6,865 nt of DNA. Origin: Spirochaetales bacterium (GTDB taxonomy: Bacteria; Spirochaetota; Spirochaetia; DSM-27196; PWMO01). Below the pieces are notes generated by a model that worked only from the letters and a program-made list of their open reading frames with translations, ran no database searches and was not told the origin of the DNA. The stretch spans positions 1 through 6,865 of the forward strand of contig SKLB01000154.1 of assembly GCA_007123465.1 (NCBI GenBank). The letters run 5' to 3'. Below are positions 1-6,511 of the stretch, piece after piece (within the stretch, counting starts at the first letter, position 1; each line of letters opens with the position of its first letter). A program made the position numbers and the translations under genes.

Positions 1-860
1 ACCTCGTCCTTGCCAACGGTGAAGAAACTGATGTAGCCGAGCGTCCGGTAGGCAAAGGTTGTCAGCCGTTTCTGCGCCGACTCGCTGATAGCCATATCCT
101 GCATAAACGCCTGGCGTTCCTCGTCGCTGTCCAGCCGGCCCAGCTCCATTTCAAAGTTTCCGGCGAACTCAACCACCGCGTAGTGCTGCGCAATAGCATC
201 TATCGCCGCGTTACTGTTGCCGTAGCGCTGCTCACTGGAATTAAGCACCACAAACACCTGTTTGGCCGAGAGGAACTGAAACCCGGCAACCGCCTTGCGC
301 TCTTCAGCGCTCAGCTCCAGGGTCCGTAGCGGTTGTCCCTCCGTGAGGTGAGCCGCCAGACGCTCGATCAGCTTCTGCTCGGAGACCAGCTGCGGTGTCT
401 TCTTGCCGCGCTGCAGATCGTGAACGATGCGCTCCAGACGACGCTCGGCAACAATCAGATCGGCCAGGATCAACTCGGTGGCAATAGTCTCCACTTCTGC
501 CACCGGATCGGGGCTTCCGTGTGTCTCGTCGATCACCGGGTCATGGAAGTTGCGCGCTACCACACAGAGCGCATCGGCGTTCTTGATCAACTGCATCGCG
601 GCGCCTGAGAACACCCCGTGCTCGGCGGCCCCCGCTGAAAGCCCGGCAAAATCGATAAACTCCACCGTGGCAAAGATGGTCTTTTTCGGCTGATACATTT
701 CGGACAGGCGCGTCACGCGCTCGTCCTGAACGTCGACCACCGCCACGTTCGGCTCGAGCTTCTGCGAGACATACTCGGAGACTTCGGCACTCTGACCGGT
801 AAGGGCGTTAAAAATTGTGGTCTTGCCTGACTTCTGTAAACCGATGAGCCCGATGTTCAT
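1..860 (-). CDS. YchF/OLA1-family P-loop nucleotide-binding protein, 3' end missing
   Basis: I translated 286 residues from ATG 860-858 to the window edge; the C-terminal part lies outside. The G domain is recognisable: a P-loop G7-LQKS-G12-K13-T14, a G3 motif D70-FAG-L74, and N207-SS-E210 in the G4 position. An NxxE instead of NKxD there is the hallmark of YchF/OLA1 proteins, which bind ATP as well as or better than GTP. The stretch around residues 119-175 matches the family's ELILADL-containing helical insert, and residues 271-286 (YRTLGYISFFTVGKDE) match the segment entering the TGS-like (DUF933) domain. Known relatives are cytosolic, associate with ribosomes and affect stress and translation. 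The P-loop GLQKSGKTT differs from the common GLPNVGKST, so this may be a paralogous subfamily and not orthologous ychF; I therefore give no symbol. The start is fixed by an in-frame TGA seven codons upstream, but no good Shine-Dalgarno sequence precedes it. The gene follows the lipoprotein gene by 56 bp. Confidence 0.9.
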   Translation of the reverse strand, partial: MNIGLIGLQKSGKTTIFNALTGQSAEVSEYVSQKLEPNVAVVDVQDERVTRLSEMYQPKKTIFATVEFIDFAGLSAGAAEHGVFSGAAMQLIKNADALCVVARNFHDPVIDETHGSPDPVAEVETIATELILADLIVAERRLERIVHDLQRGKKTPQLVSEQKLIERLAAHLTEGQPLRTLELSAEERKAVAGFQFLSAKQVFVVLNSSEQRYGNSNAAIDAIAQHYAVVEFAGNFEMELGRLDSDEERQAFMQDMAISESAQKRLTTFAYRTLGYISFFTVGKDE

Positions 861-870
861 GATGGCCCGA

Positions 871-899
871 ATAATGGCAGATCACCGCAGCTTAGGCAA
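871..899 (-). promoter_or_regulatory. Candidate promoter for the YchF-like gene
   Basis: Read on the minus strand, TTGCCT (899-894, 4/6 to the -35 consensus) is followed after exactly 17 bp by CATTAT (876-871, 4/6 to the -10 consensus). TGC directly before the -10 box gives an extended -10 (TGn). Transcription would begin near 864, only about 4 nt before the ATG at 860, so the transcript would be nearly leaderless; this agrees with the lack of a Shine-Dalgarno sequence. The match is moderate, and the gene may instead be read through from the lipoprotein gene upstream. Confidence 0.35.
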
Positions 900-916
900 C
901 ACGCCCCCCATCTGGA

Positions 917-1993
917 TCAGAAACGGCCGATGATTACGTCACTTTCTTGCAGAATCCCGGCGTCCACCAGCGCACGTTGATACGAAGTTGACTCGCGGCT
1001 GACGCGCACCGTTGCCCCGGAGATTCCGTCAAACGAGTTCTGTACCGTTCTTGTGGCTCCGGTCGCGACATCAACGCCAAAAACGTTGTCCTCATTGACT
1101 GCACCGGCGAAGCGCTCCACCGACCAGTCCACAAGCGAAGTCTTGCTGGTTGCGTCCTCGCCGATCAATGACTGCGCGACGGCACTGTGATTGCCGGCCC
1201 ACCCGCCGAGACCGAAGTACCCGTAGGCAGCTTCTGCAGGCTGCGGCATGCCACCGTCAAAGCTGACGCCCAGCGCCTCCAGAAACTCGCGAACCGATGA
1301 GTTGGGCGTCACACCTGACAGTACGCCGCGGTCGTTGACCACGTGCGACCACAGATCGTGAATCTCGAAGAAGTTCCGATCGGCGATCTCCGCCCAATCC
1401 TGTGGGCGCATCAGCCCGCTTCCGGAAGTACGCCATGTTGGTACCAGATCTCCGCTGGCAATCGTAACGTCACTGAAGGGCTTGTCGAAGTCAAAAGCGG
1501 CGTCGAACCTCATTTCGTACTGATAGCGAGTTACCGGACAGACAATCGCTACCGCGGCAACACTATCCGAGCTTACGCCGACCGCGTAGAACGACATCAT
1601 GTCGACGGTATAGACGGTGAACATCGACTCACCGGCAGCGTAGTCATCACCCGGTGTAGCCGCCGTTGGATCAACACTGTAGTCGATTGCCACGTAAGCG
1701 TTGCCGCTGCTGCGCGGAATCCAGTAGCCGTCGCGTTGGACCCAGAAAACCATCCTGGCGTCCTCTATGATGCCGTCCTCATCGAGGGTCAGAATGGTCT
1801 CGATGTACTGGGTGGCATCCTCAAACGCGGTACCACGCGCCTCACCGCCCCACGAGTAGCCCACGTGACGCCCGGCCAGCGATGGTTCGGCACCCGGTTC
1901 ACCCACGTGCAACCGATCCCGGCCGCAGGCTGCCACAGCAATCACACTGACGACGACTATCGCCGCCATCAACAATAAAGAAAGCCTCTTCAT
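917..1993 (-). CDS. Lipoprotein with two covalent-FMN attachment motifs (FMN-binding domain type)
   Basis: This 358-residue protein starts with a lipoprotein signal peptide: KR at 2-3, a hydrophobic stretch at 4-22 and lipobox VAAC with Cys23 as the lipidation site. Residues 45-84 (GYSWGG... then ETILTLDEDGIIEDA) resemble the opening strands of FMN-binding domains. Near the C-terminus are D308-VAT-GAT314 and D322-GIS-GAT328, both fitting D-x-x-[ST]-G-A-T, where ApbE/Ftp transfers FMN to the final Thr in RnfG and NqrC. The second fits best because it has DG before the core and is followed by a helix-like tail, as in the family. Some 220 residues between opening strands and first motif have no match I recognise. 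The likely role is extracytoplasmic electron transfer or redox sensing, but the partner is unknown and no apbE lies in the window. I chose ATG 1993 over the in-frame ATG at 2077 because it has an excellent Shine-Dalgarno sequence and opens directly onto the signal peptide. The gene has its own candidate promoter. Confidence 0.8.
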   Translation of the reverse strand: MKRLSLLLMAAIVVVSVIAVAACGRDRLHVGEPGAEPSLAGRHVGYSWGGEARGTAFEDATQYIETILTLDEDGIIEDARMVFWVQRDGYWIPRSSGNAYVAIDYSVDPTAATPGDDYAAGESMFTVYTVDMMSFYAVGVSSDSVAAVAIVCPVTRYQYEMRFDAAFDFDKPFSDVTIASGDLVPTWRTSGSGLMRPQDWAEIADRNFFEIHDLWSHVVNDRGVLSGVTPNSSVREFLEALGVSFDGGMPQPAEAAYGYFGLGGWAGNHSAVAQSLIGEDATSKTSLVDWSVERFAGAVNEDNVFGVDVATGATRTVQNSFDGISGATVRVSRESTSYQRALVDAGILQESDVIIGRF

Positions 1994-2000
1994 TGAGATT

Positions 2001-2008
2001 CTCCTCCC
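2001..2008 (-). promoter_or_regulatory. Ribosome binding site deciding the lipoprotein start
   Basis: GGGAGGAG on the minus strand is a near-perfect Shine-Dalgarno sequence, 7 nt from the ATG at 1993-1991. It favours this start over the ATG 28 codons upstream, which would put a non-signal-like stretch in front of the KR-plus-hydrophobic signal peptide and would lie upstream of the predicted promoter. Confidence 0.85.
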
Positions 2009-2020
2009 AAGACAGGCTAG

Positions 2021-2049
2021 ATAATAATCGATTGCGGCGTCATGCGCAA
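2021..2049 (-). promoter_or_regulatory. Candidate sigma70-type promoter for the lipoprotein gene
   Basis: On the minus strand TTGCGC (2049-2044; TTG matches the -35 consensus, 3/6) is separated by exactly 17 bp from TATTAT (2026-2021; 5/6 to TATAAT). Transcription would start near 2014, leaving a leader of about 20 nt that just holds the Shine-Dalgarno sequence at 2001-2008. The -10 box lies in a small AT-rich patch that stands out from the GC-rich surroundings. An inverted repeat covers the -35 box, the spacer and the upstream part of the -10 region. Confidence 0.5.
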
Positions 2050-2053
2050 TCGA
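2028..2053. repeat. 9-bp perfect inverted repeat in the treZ-lipoprotein intergenic region
   Basis: The arms TCGATTGCG (2028-2036) and CGCAATCGA (2045-2053) are exact reverse complements with an 8-nt spacer. The repeat covers the whole putative -35 box and ends 1 bp before the -10 box, a placement typical of a repressor operator. An alternative reading is a transcription terminator for the trehalose operon: in the minus-strand RNA the 9-bp stem is followed by UUAUUAUCU. The tail is short and interrupted, so a strong intrinsic terminator is unlikely. Either role is an inference. Confidence 0.55.
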
Positions 2054-2089
2054 GCACGGCGGTGCGCAAAGGATCAAGGTCTCGTCGGT

Positions 2090-3856
2090 TCAGGCGCGCT
2101 TACGCCGAAGGACAGCCGCACCCGGCCCTGCAAAACGCAAGACCCCGGCGGCATCAACGCTGACATCCGCGGAACACAGTAGCGGCTCACCGGCCGGCGT
2201 TGCTACCTGCTGCGGCCGCCGGGAGAATGACACCACGATATCGATCGAACCGCGGCGCAGCTGCAGCCAGCCGGCGTCGGGGTCGCAGGTCACCGAGCAC
2301 TGCGTGCGGTCCGGCGAGCGCAGATCCACCTCGCTGCGCCGCAGCGCCAGCAGCGCACGGTACCACTCGAGCATGTCCGCATGAACGGGGCTGGACTGTT
2401 CCTGCCAGTCGAGTATGCTGTTGTGAAAAGTCTGCGGCGCCTGCGGATCGGGGATATCTTCGGGCTTCCAGCCGAAGGCTCTGAACTCTTGCCGACGGCC
2501 TTGCTTGACCGCCTCGCCCAGGTCGGCGTCTGCGTGATCGGTAAAATAGAGAAACGGGCTCGAAGCTGCCCACTCTTCACCCTGGAACAGCATCGGCACA
2601 AACGGCGACAGCATCGTCAACGCCGCGGCTATCTGCGCCTGCGCTGCTGATACCAGGTGGCAGAGGCGCTCTCCACGAGCTCGGTTGCCCACCTGGTCAT
2701 GGTTCTGGCTGTAGGCCAGAAAGCAACTCCCCGGCAGGTTGCCGACCGGCCGCCCGTGACGCCGCCCGCGCGAGGGCGAGTAGTCGCCGGCGTGAACAAA
2801 AACCTCGCGCAGGCTTGTAGCCAGGTCCTCGATACCATGGAACCCAGCGTAGTAACCCTGCTGCTCGCCGGTCAACGCCACGTGCAGCGCATGATGAAAA
2901 TCATCGCTCCACTGCGCGTCGAGTCCATACCCGCCGAATGAGCGCGGCGTAACCAGGCGCGGATCGTTGAGGTCGCTTTCAGCGATCAGCTGCAGCGGCC
3001 GCCCGAGTCGGTGCGAGAGGCTATCGATTTCAATCGATAGCTCCTCGAGAAAGTGCAGCGCCGACATATCAAAGAGCGCGTGAACCGCGTCGATGCGCAG
3101 TCCGTCACACCCGTAGTCGGACAGCCACATCAGAGCGTTATCAAAAAAGAAACGCCGCACTTCATCGCTGCCGGGACCGTCCAGGTTGATTGCGCTTCCC
3201 CAGGGGGTCTTATAGGCGTCCGTGAAATAGGGCCCAAACTCTCCGAGGTAGTTGCCCTCGGGGCCGAGATGGTTGTAGACCACGTCCATCAGCACCGCCA
3301 GCCCGCGAGCGTGGCACGCCTCTACAAAACGATGCAACCCGGCCGGCCCGCCGTAGGCCTCGTATACCGCAAACAGCGCCACACCGTCGTAGCCCCAGCC
3401 GCGCGCGCCGGATGCCGCGGCAACCGGCAACAGCTCAACGTGGCTGACACCGAGTTTGCTCAGGTAGTCCAGGCGTGCGATAGCCGCATCAAAGGTTCCC
3501 GCAGCGGTGAACGTTCCCACGTGCAGCTCGTAGATCACCGCGCGCGCCAGCGCCGCAGCGCGGAACGAGCTGCCGGCCGGATCGGCGTCCGCAGCAGGCC
3601 CGCTGCGCGGTTGGACCCAACAGGAGGCTGCGTGAACTCCGTCCGGCTGCCAGCGTGACCTCGGATCGGGGCGCCAGGGGCCGCCGTCCACACTGAACAG
3701 GTAGCGGTCCCCGGCAACCGGACGCGGCTCTTCCAGAATCCAGTAGCCGCGTTGCGCCCGGCTGAGCTGGTGGCGCTGCCCGTTGAGCTCAACCGCCACG
3801 CTCCGCGCCGCCGGCGCCCAGACGCTCAGCCGGTCACCTTCTTGATGTTTGTTCAT
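2090..3856 (-). CDS. treZ: Malto-oligosyltrehalose trehalohydrolase (TreZ)
   Basis: The 588-residue cytosolic enzyme hydrolyses the alpha-1,4 bond next to the terminal trehalosyl unit of maltooligosyltrehalose, releasing free trehalose (GH13, subfamily 10 type). An N-terminal E-set/CBM48-like beta domain spans about 1-82 (SVWAPAA at 11-17), followed by an Ala-rich linker and the (beta/alpha)8 barrel from about residue 105. Visible GH13 motifs are D191-VVYNH-196 (region I), GLRID with nucleophile D256, IAESD with general acid E293, and QNHD with transition-state stabiliser D387. FQGEEWAASSPFLYFTDH at 424-441 is characteristic of TreZ, and a C-terminal beta domain follows from about 505. The length is usual for the family and no key residue is missing. 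The start at 3856 lies inside the end of treY with a GGAG core 7 nt upstream, so translation is probably coupled. This is the last gene of the trehalose operon. Confidence 0.96.
   Translation of the reverse strand: MNKHQEGDRLSVWAPAARSVAVELNGQRHQLSRAQRGYWILEEPRPVAGDRYLFSVDGGPWRPDPRSRWQPDGVHAASCWVQPRSGPAADADPAGSSFRAAALARAVIYELHVGTFTAAGTFDAAIARLDYLSKLGVSHVELLPVAAASGARGWGYDGVALFAVYEAYGGPAGLHRFVEACHARGLAVLMDVVYNHLGPEGNYLGEFGPYFTDAYKTPWGSAINLDGPGSDEVRRFFFDNALMWLSDYGCDGLRIDAVHALFDMSALHFLEELSIEIDSLSHRLGRPLQLIAESDLNDPRLVTPRSFGGYGLDAQWSDDFHHALHVALTGEQQGYYAGFHGIEDLATSLREVFVHAGDYSPSRGRRHGRPVGNLPGSCFLAYSQNHDQVGNRARGERLCHLVSAAQAQIAAALTMLSPFVPMLFQGEEWAASSPFLYFTDHADADLGEAVKQGRRQEFRAFGWKPEDIPDPQAPQTFHNSILDWQEQSSPVHADMLEWYRALLALRRSEVDLRSPDRTQCSVTCDPDAGWLQLRRGSIDIVVSFSRRPQQVATPAGEPLLCSADVSVDAAGVLRFAGPGAAVLRRKRA
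3014..3047. repeat. Palindrome inside treZ (10-bp perfect arms, extended imperfectly)
   Basis: GCTATCGATT (3020-3029) and AATCGATAGC (3032-3041) are exact reverse complements with a 2-nt centre. After a 2-position break (one mismatch and one G-T pair), a further 4 bp pair (CGAG 3014-3017 with CTCG 3044-3047). The DNA encodes residues 270-281 of TreZ (around LSIEIDSL), so the codons alone may explain it. No function is claimed. Confidence 0.6.
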
Positions 3857-6509
3857 CGAGCTTCTCCAATAAAGCTACCGGAAAGGCCCGCAGCAGCGCG
3901 TGCAGCGGTTGGACACCCGGCTCTACCGTGGTTCCGCTGAGAACGTCGGTCCAGCGGCCTTCAGGAATCTCAAGCGAGGTGTCACCCCAGTCGGCGGCCA
4001 GTAACAGCGGAAAACGTACCGCTACGGTCAGCGCGTGCTCGCCGCGGATATAGGCTACAACGTGGCCGGCTTTGGCTCCCCGGGCGTGTAGCGGGATGTA
4101 GGAAGCGCCGGGGCCGAGCACATCGGGGCGGCTCCGGCGCAGCCGCAGTGCACGCGCGGTCAACAGCAGTTTGGGAATACCCTCGGCGCTGCGTCGCAGC
4201 GCCTCTTCGGGCGCCATGGACCGCTCCTGCTGCAGCAACTTGCGCCGCGTGTCAAAGTCAACCGGCCGGCGGTTGTCGGGATCCACCAGGCTATAGTCCC
4301 ACAGTTCGTTGCCCTGATAGATATCGGGCACCCCGGGGGCAGTGAGCTTGATCAGCGTCAGCGATAGCGAGTTCAGCTTGCCGGCCTCATCGATGCTCTG
4401 CACCATCTGTTCGATGTCACCACGCACGCGTTCATCGGCCAGCAGGCGCTCGACAAAGCTGCGGATTGCGTTCTCGTACTCCTGGTTCTGTTCGGTCCAG
4501 GTGGTGAAACGCTTTGCCTCGCGGATAGCTTTTTCCATGTACGCGCTGATGCGCGCCACGTCGATCGGCCAGGCGCCAACCAGCGTCTGGTAGAGCAGAT
4601 ACTCGGTCTCCGGATCGGGGTAGACTCCGCTGCGATAGGCAGCGGTGTTTTCGCGCAGTGTGTCACAGAAACCTGCCCACGCCTCGGGTATCTCGGAGAG
4701 CACGCAGAGACGCGCCCGCACGTCCTCGCTGCGCTTGGTGTCGTGGGTCGAACTGGCCAGCATGGCCCGCGGGTGGTGCTCGACGCGCTGCTGCATTTCG
4801 GCGTGAAACTCGTCCAGCGCGAGACCAAAGCTTCCCGGATCACCGCCGACCTCGTTCAGCGCAGCAAACCGGGTATAACAATAGAAGGCGGTGTCCTCCG
4901 CGCCCTTGGCCATAACCGGACCGGTCAACTGCTGCACGCGGGTTGCCAGCTCGCGCTCCGTTTTGCCGGGATGCTCGAGCTTGAGAATTGCTCCCAGAAA
5001 ACCGAACAGTTCCGCATCAACGTCGGGGCGTCGCTGCTGCGCGGTAGCCACCGCCTCGTCAATGACACGGGCGTCTTGTTCGTCAGGCGCCGCGTCGGCG
5101 CTGCGCACGTAGGAGCGGTAGACCGAAAAGGACGCAACCAGCACGGCCAACGCGTCGTAGATCTCATCGCGGGTAAAATCGCGGAAGCGGCGATGATGCA
5201 GAAAAATTTCGGTAGCAAGTGAACACAGCCGGTTCATATCGCTACCGAGCAACTCGGCCACCACCAGATCCTTCTTCTGCTGCAGCAACTGCTGGTAATC
5301 GACCGGCTCCTCGGCACCGATGAAGCTGTGGTAGTATTCATCGAATGCCTGTTGGTGTGGCGCATAGATCAGAAGCCGGCAGGCGTTGATCAGAAAATCG
5401 TAGCCGGTGGTTCCCTGTACCGGCCACGACGCTGGTAGACGCTCGCCGGGATGCAGGATCTTTTCCACCACTATCCAGGCCTGCGGAGCGGCATTGCGCA
5501 GCCGTGAAAAATACTCCTGCGGATCGCGCAGCCCGTCCGGGTGGTCGATGCGTAAGCCATCGATTACGCCCCCGGCCAGCCATTCGATGACCAGTTCGTG
5601 AGTATCCTGGAAGACGTCTTCGTCCTCGGCGCACAGGCCCACCAGATCGTTGATATCGAAAAAGCGCCGGTAGGCCAGATCGCTGCGCGCCACGCGCCAG
5701 AACGCCAGACGGTAGTTTTGACGGCTCAGCAGCGCGTCCATCCGGTCGGCATCGGCGTTGACCGCCTCGATCTCCTCGTCCACGGCGCGGCGAACCATCG
5801 GCTGCTCGTCAAGCAGACGGCCGAGCTGCACGCGAAGCACCTCCTTGTCACGGTGGCGCCGGCGGGTGCTGGCACGGTCGGTTGCAGTGGGAAGCGGCAG
5901 ATAATCCAACGCACTGGCAACAAACCCCAGATCGGGCGAGCCGCGGCGCTGTTCCGCCCTGCTGATAATCGGTGCCAGCGACCGCGGATCGACCGGCATC
6001 ACGTGATCAAAGTAGCGCAGGACAAACGAACCACCGCTGCGTTCCAGCCTGAGCTGCCCTGCCTCAACTATGCGCCCATAGTGATCCCCCAGGATCGGCA
6101 ACAGGATGCGGTTGTCACCTTCTTCCTGCGAGTAGTGCCAGTCCACGTCGAAGTACGAGGCGTAGCGGCTCGACGGGCCGTTTTCCAGCACATCCCACCA
6201 CCAGCGGTTCTCGGGACCGGAAATCGCCATATGGTTAGGCACCACGTCCAGCACCTGGCCCAGACCGTTCTCTACCAGCGTGCGGCAGAACCACTGATGG
6301 GCCTTCTCGCCTCCAAGCTCGGCGTTAACCCTTCCATGATCGACAACATCGTAGCCGTGAGTGCTGCCGGGAGCAGCCTGAAGATAGGGCGAGCAGTAAA
6401 CGTGCGAGACGCCGAGATCCGCGAGGTAGTCTGCTATGCGCGCAGCAGCGTCAAAGTCAAACCCGGCGTGCAGCTGGATTCGATAGGTCGACAGCACGCT
6501 GTGTAGCAT
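3834..6509 (-). CDS. treY: Maltooligosyltrehalose synthase (TreY)
   Basis: The 891-residue intramolecular transglucosidase turns the reducing-end alpha-1,4 linkage of a maltodextrin into an alpha,alpha-1,1 linkage, giving maltooligosyltrehalose, the substrate of TreZ. The start (STYRIQLHAGFDF at 7-19) and GSTHGYDVVDHGRVN at 48-62 are characteristic of TreY. GH13 motifs in order are D88-VVPNHM-94 (region I), GLRIDHPDGL with nucleophile D322, IVVEKIL with general acid E349, and SSTHDTKRSEDVR with stabiliser D590. The C-terminal GVPDIYQGNELWDYSLVDPDNRRPVDF block begins at 726, followed by a beta-rich end domain. The length is toward the long side but normal for bacterial TreY. ATG 6509 is 2 bp after the debranching-enzyme stop and has AGGAA at 6519-6515 as ribosome binding site. 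The 3' end overlaps treZ by 23 bp, and its last codons contain the treZ Shine-Dalgarno sequence. Confidence 0.97.
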   Translation of the reverse strand: MLHSVLSTYRIQLHAGFDFDAAARIADYLADLGVSHVYCSPYLQAAPGSTHGYDVVDHGRVNAELGGEKAHQWFCRTLVENGLGQVLDVVPNHMAISGPENRWWWDVLENGPSSRYASYFDVDWHYSQEEGDNRILLPILGDHYGRIVEAGQLRLERSGGSFVLRYFDHVMPVDPRSLAPIISRAEQRRGSPDLGFVASALDYLPLPTATDRASTRRRHRDKEVLRVQLGRLLDEQPMVRRAVDEEIEAVNADADRMDALLSRQNYRLAFWRVARSDLAYRRFFDINDLVGLCAEDEDVFQDTHELVIEWLAGGVIDGLRIDHPDGLRDPQEYFSRLRNAAPQAWIVVEKILHPGERLPASWPVQGTTGYDFLINACRLLIYAPHQQAFDEYYHSFIGAEEPVDYQQLLQQKKDLVVAELLGSDMNRLCSLATEIFLHHRRFRDFTRDEIYDALAVLVASFSVYRSYVRSADAAPDEQDARVIDEAVATAQQRRPDVDAELFGFLGAILKLEHPGKTERELATRVQQLTGPVMAKGAEDTAFYCYTRFAALNEVGGDPGSFGLALDEFHAEMQQRVEHHPRAMLASSTHDTKRSEDVRARLCVLSEIPEAWAGFCDTLRENTAAYRSGVYPDPETEYLLYQTLVGAWPIDVARISAYMEKAIREAKRFTTWTEQNQEYENAIRSFVERLLADERVRGDIEQMVQSIDEAGKLNSLSLTLIKLTAPGVPDIYQGNELWDYSLVDPDNRRPVDFDTRRKLLQQERSMAPEEALRRSAEGIPKLLLTARALRLRRSRPDVLGPGASYIPLHARGAKAGHVVAYIRGEHALTVAVRFPLLLAADWGDTSLEIPEGRWTDVLSGTTVEPGVQPLHALLRAFPVALLEKLDEQTSRR
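3861..3867 (-). promoter_or_regulatory. treZ ribosome binding site inside the treY coding end
   Basis: GGAGAAG on the minus strand, with its GGAG core 7 nt from the ATG at 3856-3854, lies within treY codons for LEKL near the C-terminus. The treY stop TGA (3836-3834) is downstream of the treZ start, so ribosomes finishing treY pass over this site. This supports translational coupling and the chosen treZ start. Confidence 0.75.
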
Positions 6510-6511
6510 GC

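Noticed and set aside
333..693. Two overlapping short open frames on the plus strand
   Set aside because: They are antisense to the YchF-like gene, whose nucleotide-binding motifs run through the same region.
861..916. Search for a terminator between the lipoprotein and YchF-like genes
   Set aside because: No hairpin with a following U-tract is visible in these 56 bp, so read-through cannot be excluded.
1343..1978. 211-codon open frame on the plus strand
   Set aside because: It is antisense to the lipoprotein gene, which has a strong ribosome binding site, a signal peptide and flavin motifs; nothing supports the opposite frame.
2054..2065. Small hairpin GCAC-4 nt-GTGC after treZ as a terminator
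   Set aside because: The stem is only 4 bp and no U-run follows, so it cannot be supported as an intrinsic terminator.
1994..2077. 28-codon N-terminal extension of the lipoprotein from ATG 2077
   Set aside because: The extension would precede a classic lipoprotein signal peptide and spans the predicted promoter. The strong Shine-Dalgarno sequence is at 2001-2008, serving ATG 1993.
3053..3658. 201-codon open frame on the plus strand
   Set aside because: It is antisense to the catalytic part of treZ and has no recognisable domain; it is a shadow of GC-rich codons.
4227..5290. CTGCTGCAGCAACT present twice, near 4227 and near 5277
   Set aside because: Both copies encode LLQQ in treY; the repeated amino acids and preferred codons explain them.
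5598..6506. 302-codon open frame on the plus strand
   Set aside because: It lies entirely antisense to treY, whose GH13 motifs are intact. Its translation resembles no known protein and long antisense frames are expected in GC-rich genes.
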